Below, one piece after another: positions 58,245-64,000 of a stretch of DNA of 64,000 nucleotides. This DNA is from Spirometra erinaceieuropaei (taxonomy: Eukaryota; Platyhelminthes; Cestoda; Diphyllobothriidea; Diphyllobothriidae). The DNA lies in the NCBI GenBank assembly GCA_902702965.1, contig CACRXP010000189.1:867785-931784 (forward strand). The letters run 5' to 3'. The notes beneath the pieces were generated by a model. That model worked only from the letters and a program-made list of their open reading frames with translations. It had not been told where the DNA came from and searched no databases. Made by a program: the position numbers and the translations under genes. The first letter of the stretch is position 1. Each line of letters opens with the position of its first letter.

Positions 58245-58371
58245 GTCTTTTTCTTCTTCTCCTTCTTCTTCTTCTTCTTCTTCTTCTTCTTCTTCTTCTT
58301 CTTCGTCATCATCATCTTCTTCCTCCTCCTCCCTCTTCTTCTTCTTCTTCTCCTCCTCCTCCTCTTTCCTC
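58245..58371. repeat. (CTT)n microsatellite in RUS intron 5
   Basis: Runs of CTT/TTC with TCA and TCC variants begin about 25 bases after the donor of exon 5. Long Ser-, Leu- or Glu-repeat frames here are artefacts. Confidence 0.95.
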
Positions 58372-59537
58372 TCCCATGCTGCCCGCTGCCGAAAACCTTT
58401 CACCGTTTTTACTCGCAGACCAAGCATTACCCCCGTAACTCAACACTAGTCAAAGTGTTCACTCACAAAAAAATATTATGAATAGTGTATCGGCGCTTGA
58501 TGTAGTTTCCACTTTCTACTGTTTTAAGGCTCTTTAGTGTCGAAGAAGCAAAACGGGGCAGGCAAACAACCATAACTCGAACGCAAGTATGACTTAATGC
58601 AATGATGGCTGGCATCTTTGGTGCATTAATTGACTTTTTTCTGTGCCTTACTCAAAAGATTGTCAGTTTATAATTGCAGGGAGGTCTCTTGGCGCACCAA
58701 AGTCTGCTACCTTTACAGACATGCTCGCGATTGTCGGTACATCTATCACGACCTGATATGGGAAGTCGTGACCTTTGGACCAAAAGTTGTCTGCTTACGG
58801 TTGTAATACCGGAAACAGGAAGCATAATCTCTAATTGTTTTATTTGCAGTGGCATTCTGTCCTTCCGGTGAAAGGTTCCTCTGCAACCATGGGCACTGCC
58901 ACTTTTCGACACCCACTGCTTAAGTAGTATGCATTCCCCATTGATCGTTGATGCCTATAAAGTCAGCCATTTTTCTCAGGAAGAACGGAAAACCACAGCT
59001 TCAATTATATAAATAGAAGATTTCAGCACTAACTCTGATACTAGCTGCGTGAAACTCAAATGCCACTGGTATTAAACTCTGGTATTCTTCTCTGTCATTG
59101 TTGATGGACTTTGATCACAGCTCGCTGATATCTTAAAAGGCATTCTGAGAGTCTTTCTTCTGCAACGTAGTCAGTTGAAAAAAGCGAAGAGTTTGCTTTT
59201 TCTAGACACAAGGCTCTTTTCTATCCTTGATTATGCGACTTTACCGAGCTTAGTTAATTTCATCCTATTGAAGCATAGCCTATCCCAATTACTTGGTAGT
59301 CATGTGTTTATAAGAATTTGCATCCTACGAATCGACATGCCGGCGTCGATATCGGGTTGCAGGAATTTTGAACAAACTTCTTCTCATCATCCATATTTTT
59401 CAACCCGAATATCGAATACTCTTAGTAAGCACATTTTTCGCAAGTCGTTTTTGGCGTTGGATGAACGTGAATATAAAATGAGAAGTTTGTGATACTTAGA
59501 TAGGTTTTATTTCTTCTGGCGCTTGGCAAGAAATTAA
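58372..59537. other. RUS intron 5, left part
   Basis: No exon or repeat is recognised between the microsatellite and the TIR element. Confidence 0.4.
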
Positions 59538-60504
59538 GGTAACAATTGGGAGAGGGCACCCAAAAAATACTGCCGGCCAAAGCAGCGATCTTATCGCAAC
59601 TGTCCAAAGCTATGCAGCCACTGACTGAGCCGCACACTGGCGACTGCGGTAGCCCCTTGATCTCTGGAACTAATGGTAAAAATTGATAATCCAAGTGTTC
59701 GGTCAACGGCGATCTTATTGCAATTGTCCCTAGGTAAGCTACTATAGAATACTCCGCATAGGGACTACTGCGGTCACTTGTCAGCAGTGGAAGTTTATAT
59801 TAAGGTTGTTTAACGTAGGGTGGATCCACGGCGATCGTTTCGCAATTGTCCAAAGGGTATGGAGCCATAGAACGAGCCGCGTATCTAAAATTGCGGTCAT
59901 CCCTCACCTAAGGAAGAAATGGTCATAATGGATAAGCTAAAGGGCCGGTCCACAGCGATCTTATCGTAAGTGGTTGAACGTATGCTACTATAGATTAAGT
60001 CGCATATCGACTACTGCGCTCGCTCTTCAGCGGTGGAAGCTAATGTCAAGGTCGGTAAACATAGGATGGGTCTAAAGCGATCATTCTCCGACTTTCCTAA
60101 GCTATGCTGGTCTAAAGTAAGCCGCAAACGGACTATTGTCGTCTCTCGTGACATAAGCATGCATATGTGAAGAATGGCAAACCAATGGTCGGTATACAGC
60201 GATCGTATCTCAACTCTCCTAAGGTATGCAAGGGTAGATTTAGCCGCAACCCCTCTACTGTTGTCACTCTTCAGCCGTGTAAGCCTAGGTCAAGGTTGAT
60301 TAACCATGGCTCGGTCTTCAGCGGTCGCATCTCAACTGTTGGAGACTATGATAATCTAATTGAGGCAACATGTGCACTGCAGATCAGATAAAATTGAGGT
60401 CGGATAAAACAACAAATATGTAGGGTCATAACCTACTCAAATAGGTATCGCAAGTATTATTTCTAGGTAGCGGATATTTGGGTGCCCTCTCCCGATTGTG
60501 AGCC
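59538..60504. mobile_element. TIR element with an internal tandem-repeat array, flanked by a 7-bp target duplication
   Basis: The left end reads GGTAACAATTGGGAGAGGGC followed by ACCCAAA. The right end, read in complement, is GGCTCACAATCGGGAGAGGG followed by CACCCAAA. The flanks are identical 7-mers, AAATTAA, at 59531-59537 and 60505-60511. These are the signs of cut-and-paste transposition. The interior is almost all tandem array (see 59569-60400) and encodes no transposase, so the element is non-autonomous. The superfamily is undetermined: 7-bp duplications do not pinpoint one, and an 8-bp duplication with one mutated base is possible. It sits in intron 5 of the RUS gene. Confidence 0.8.
59569..60400. 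repeat. Tandem array: seven monomers of 122-124 bp with dimeric order
   Basis: The landmark CGATC (CGGTC in the last) recurs at 59586, 59710, 59832, 59956, 60078, 60200 and 60322. Odd and even monomers differ: even ones share CAGC-GTGG/T-AAG and a later AAGGT-G-T-AAC; odd ones share AATGG-(A/C)A and GATAA-like endings. Spacing between like monomers is 244-246 bases, so the array is built of dimers. Confidence 0.8.
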
Positions 60505-60755
60505 AAATTAAATCTAAAATGAGCGTTGAACTGCTTATGTATTTACTCTTTCCAGTGAATTTGACGCTTAAGTCTCCGCCCTAGGAGTATTTGGTGCTTA
60601 AAAAGTTTATTCAAGGAATCCAGTCAGTTCATCAGTCCGGAACTTGAGTGTCCCCACCGACAAGTATTACAAGAGAGAATGCTTTCTTTAATTTGACGAC
60701 ATTAAAAAAGTCTTAGAAGCTGTAGCAGGCTAACGATTGCAGTTTGTTTTTCCAG

Positions 60756-60857
60756 TCTCTTGTTGGTCTGGCCGGAGGCGCCACGCGGGCCGCTGTAACG
60801 CAACACCAAGCCCTGCAAAACAATATGGCTGACGTTGCTGCAAAGGATGCCAGTCAG
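60756..60857 (+). CDS. RUSF1: RUSF1 homologue, exon 6
   Basis: Encodes SLVGLAGGATRAAVTQHQAL and NNMADVAAKDASQ. AGGATRAALT-x-HQA and NMADVSAKD are the most conserved motifs of the family. Borders TTTTTCCAG and GTAGTG, phase 0 at both ends. Confidence 0.9.
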
Positions 60858-60938
60858 GTAGTGAACATTCGCATAGTCGTCATGTCTACTTTTGTATCTC
60901 ATGCCTTACGCTCTCTCTCCCTCTCTGTTCATTTTCAG

Positions 60939-61009
60939 GAAACTCTGTCGAATTTTCTCGCCCTACTGCTGAACTTTGTCCTTGTTCACATCGTCACAGG
61001 CAACTGGCT
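60939..61009 (+). CDS. RUSF1: RUSF1 homologue, exon 7
   Basis: Encodes ETLSNFLALLLNFVLVHIVT and GNW, a membrane-like helix following the family's SQETL motif. The in-frame TAG at 61011 is not the end of the protein: it lies in a donor (GTAGGT at 61010), and the phase-2 junction to 61666 restores leucine and continues the family sequence. Confidence 0.85.
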
Positions 61010-61665
61010 GTAGGTTGATTGCACATTTTTCCCTCGTTTCATGCAATGATCACAGTTAGGTTACGGAGGCATAGTAGGAAAAAATCTCCCCTTTCTCTCG
61101 TAAGGATCCCACGCTTCGCCCTGTCTCTGGTGATCGTGGGGCAAATTTGGTTTCGATATATTACGTTGTCGGCTGGTAGAAGGCCCATCCACGCTCCAAT
61201 AATATAAAAGTTGACATTACTTACGATTCACTTATGGGCACATGAGGAGGAATCTGATTGATTGCTTAGTTTTCGGCGCAAAAGGTTTTGTTGTTAATAG
61301 TACGGGTCTCTTGCTTATTCTGACTGATTTGACTACTTGTTAATCCACTTTGACCCAACTGTAAAAAACTCGGTGCCTCGGTGAGATTCGAACCCACGAC
61401 AACAAGGAGAGGCTTTAGTACAGCCAACGCTCTAACCATGTGTTAACCGTTCTCTACTTTGTGGGTGGCTTTCTGCGTCTCCGGCACCAAATACTACCTA
61501 CTTAAACGTTGTCAGTAAACAGATGTAGTAAATTTATATTTTTGGCTATATCGAAAAATTCCTCTTAACATCTTGCGATGATTATTGCCCTTGCAGATAC
61601 GTTTGTTTTCCCTACACCAATTTTCTCATGTTTCCCACACCTCATTATCCGCCCCCGCGTATCAG
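61010..61665. other. RUS intron 7
   Basis: It carries the SINE-like sequence at 61365-61445 and nothing else recognised. Confidence 0.5.
61365..61445 (-). mobile_element. tRNA-derived SINE head
   Basis: On the minus strand an A-box (TGGTTAGAGCG, 61428-61438) and a B-box (GGGTTCGAATCT, 61384-61395) are spaced as in tRNAs. A T-arm (GTGGG-TTCGAAT-CTCAC) can pair. The 3' CGAGGCA has no complement at the 5' side, so no acceptor stem forms and this is a tRNA-derived repeat or tRNA pseudogene. It is followed by a short T run (TTTTTT). Confidence 0.6.
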
Positions 61666-61944
61666 GTTCATCTGGCTGACATTCTGGATTCTGACACCGC
61701 TGCATCTCTACTCGAACTGGCGAGCGGTTCGCTGTCTGCAATTTCGCACCCTAAATAAGGCAAGGTTTCATATCATCACACAGGACTGGTTTGCTCACAT
61801 GTCCACGGCACACACGGAGTACCCGATTGCTTCCGTGCAGGAGGTGAACCGTCGTGAACGCATAGTCAGCATACCCTTTCTGAATCAGTCTGACGTCTCT
61901 GTCCACTTGGGTTGCAGTTTCAATTCACTTTCAGGGGCTGCTGG
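61666..61944 (+). CDS. RUSF1: RUSF1 homologue, exon 8
   Basis: Encodes a helix ending in LHLYSNWRAVRCLQFRTLNK, matching the family's LH-x-YANYRAVR-x-L-x-x-TLN motif, then about 60 residues of the less conserved C-terminal part. Enters in phase 2 and leaves in phase 2 at GTAAGT. Confidence 0.85.
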
Positions 61945-62571
61945 GTAAGTCTCTCAAAGCTGATCAGCACCTTCGTATTAAATGTAGACTACATTAAAAT
62001 GAAAGCACAGTCTCTCGCCTTTTCTCCCAGAGCTTAGGGGTTTTAACATTCGCGAAGGATCTGACTGCCTATTGCGGCAGACGGGAAGCCACTTCAGATT
62101 ACTACGGTTAGGTCGACGCAGTTAGCACCGTCAACGGCTTCCGCTGGAAGTCACTGGTATGATTGCAATTAGAGCAAGAGGTGTAGCGTGGAGTCCGGCT
62201 GCTTACCGCGGCAGACAGAAAGCTGTCCCGCACGCGGAAAAGCACCGGTGTGTGAATAACCGCGAGTAAAACGCATGCTGACCTCACAGTCGCGGTAGAA
62301 AGAGCGGTTATTCCAGGAGAGATGGCAGTGTGCAAGTACAAAACGATTTTAACGATTTATACCAAACTACCAAAAAGGAATAAGTAGGCACGATGTTTAT
62401 GCACCAAAAGTTGCTGCGTGTCGTAACATTTGGAAACCAGCCGCTTGTTGCCGTGCGCACGAAGGACAAAAATAGCTATACCTCTCTTGCTTGTCTCGTT
62501 TTTTTTTCACTGAACTGCTGACTTCTGTTTAAGATTTCTGACTTCTGTTCTTTGCATTCTGTCATCAACAG

Positions 62572-62648
62572 TTCACAACTGCAGTCGCTCTTTGCAGTCT
62601 ACCAGGCGGAACGGTATTTGCTTTTCTGTGAGGGCTGGAGACAAGCTG
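62572..62648 (+). CDS. RUSF1: RUSF1 homologue, exon 9 (last one seen)
   Basis: Encodes SQLQSLFAVYQAERYLLFCE and GWRQA, matching the family's C-terminal region (F-x-L-x-x-L-x-x-x-x-x-x-E-x-YLL). Acceptor CATCAACAG, donor GTATGT, leaving in phase 1. Later exons were not found before 64000, so the 3' end probably lies outside the window. Confidence 0.75.
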
Positions 62649-64000
62649 GTATGTTTTCATTTGTCTGGCAATCCTACAAGTCTTTTACAATCAGGTTATT
62701 CTGATTGAGTTGTGTGCGTTACTTAATAGGAAAAATGACGAGTGCTGTTTTTGGGTTACAGCCACTTTTGAACTTTACCAATTCCGTGCTCCCATGGTCA
62801 CAAAAATTCGGGATAGGAGTATATTTCCGAGAGGGATCTATGTTCAAGCCGTTTTTTAATGGTTGTTCACATGTCCACCCGCTTACTGTTCTCTGCGAGC
62901 TTTTTTCTCTGCGGGATGTGGATTTAGGTACACCATTTAAAAACCGCAAACTTATTGTGCCAAACAATTAAACCAAATTGTTCCAGGGTATCCGCTTTGC
63001 ATTGGACATTTGGTGTTTTTGCGAAAACTGTGCTATTTACAGAAAGACATATGTGTATAAAGCCACTTTTAAATAAAAAAAATAGACCCATGTGGTTTTC
63101 CAATGCCCGTTAGGCCCGTGATATGCTCCTAAGTTATCTTGTGACCTTCGCTGACTGGTTCCATATAGAACCTTCTCACCTAATAAAAATAACTAGCAGT
63201 ACATATTTTACGCCAACTCCCGGGGAACATTTGAAGTCGGTTTTGCACCCATAAAGAGGCTACGAATGTTAACTTTTTACAACAACTTTAAATGCCTCTA
63301 GGAAGAAGTTCGCCAGTCGCACCACAATATTCTGCGTATTAGGCATCGTTTGGATTTTTTTAGACGGCGTTCTTGTCCAAAGGACGTACCCTTTTCAAAG
63401 AATGTACAAATTGCGCGCTTGGTCAGGTGCTTTTCAACTATTTCAGGCCTATTGTTAGTCAAGCTGTTGGTTCGTTTTTCGCCTTTCTTGCCGAGTTCAC
63501 GATGCAGCAGTCAGAATTAACTACAATGCCTTTAATTAACCTCAATTTGTGACTGCCTTGTGTCATTGATGCATTTATTGTCGGTGAAAGCGATCAGCTG
63601 AAAGCGCGCCACGTTTCCAGGACGTAAAAGCAGGGTAACGAAAGACCTTTGTTTCTGGATATCCTCGTGCAGCGTAGGTCTGCGGACACACTGCACACAA
63701 CGGTTTACCCCCAGAGGAATTCGTACAAGATATGTCAGGAAGAGAAAAAATGCGTAGCATCATAGAAATTCCGGTTTGCAAAGGATCTGGTCGGGGTGAT
63801 ATGTCGTTGTAATATCAATCATCGACCAGAGAAGAGTGCAAACGAAGGATACGTCCTAAAGTATGAACCTTTCTCCAGGCAACCTGAAAACGTGAGAGAA
63901 CAATAAAACATAAGGGAGGAATACAGGCATCTATAAGTCTTCAGATTAAGGCAAAGGCGACAAAGCATGCAGTATTTACTGGCCTCATAAATTTCGAGAA
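62649..64000. other. RUS intron 9 or spacer
   Basis: No further exon of the RUS gene could be matched. Frames at 62705-62971 and 63575-63781 are not supported by any family. No repeat is recognised. Confidence 0.35.

Noticed and set aside
58138..58449. Poly-Ser, poly-Leu and poly-Glu frames
   Set aside because: Produced by the (CTT)n microsatellite in a RUS intron; part of the first overlaps exon 5 in a different frame.
61365..61445. tRNA gene on the minus strand
   Set aside because: A- and B-boxes and a T-arm are present but the acceptor stem does not pair, so it was called a tRNA-derived repeat.

Overview
This is nuclear DNA of an animal, not of a bacterium. Coding sequence is split into short exons with GT/AG borders, the spacers are AT-rich, and the window is full of decayed retroelements, fold-back repeats, microsatellites and one assembly gap (48944-49629). 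The Penelope-like elements, the RTE-like LINE, the C2H2/C2HC finger fragments ending in an 'IGLVGHL' motif, and the multi-domain Kunitz gene together suggest a parasitic flatworm, most likely a tapeworm of the Diphyllobothriidea. That assignment is inference from repeat families, not from a search.

Host genes, left to right: (1) one exon of an Abl-interactor (ABI) homologue on the minus strand (1754-2100), the rest lying off the left edge; (2) a plus-strand gene of at least four exons (4904-25720) with an acidic disordered region, a Kunitz-like domain that has lost one disulfide pair, a small Cys-rich segment and a complete C-terminal Kunitz domain; a decayed copy of its Kunitz exon lies in an intron at about 15105-15235; (3) a single-exon minus-strand gene (40342-41472) with a PTB/PID-like domain; (4) a plus-strand RUS family gene (RUSF1/DUF647) whose coding exons run from 57165 to 62648 and continue beyond the window.

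Mobile DNA fills most of the rest. Penelope-like family A has a nearly full RT copy at 22640-25080, relics at 19068-19440, 42810-43420 and 52178-52660, and a lone 3' terminus at 33668-33730. Family B lies at 121-735 (an inverted pair of 3' ends) and 29578-30480. Hammerhead-ribozyme-like cores sit at the termini of both families. A LINE with a broken RT lies at 43790-44860, a second LINE remnant at 51715-52013, and finger-encoding LINE tails at 45236-45478 and around the gap. A fold-back family of roughly 0.6-1 kb recurs at least four times plus single arms. A GC-rich interspersed repeat recurs at least seven times. tRNA-derived SINE-like sequences lie at about 47100-47235 and 61365-61445.

The most striking non-coding object is at 59538-60504, inside a RUS intron. 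It has about 27-bp terminal inverted repeats and a perfect 7-bp target duplication, and its interior is a seven-monomer array (about 123 bp each) with an alternating, dimeric (about 245 bp) higher-order pattern.

No operon, CRISPR array, prokaryotic promoter or intact tRNA gene was seen. Exon borders were set by eye from splice motifs, phase and family resemblance.
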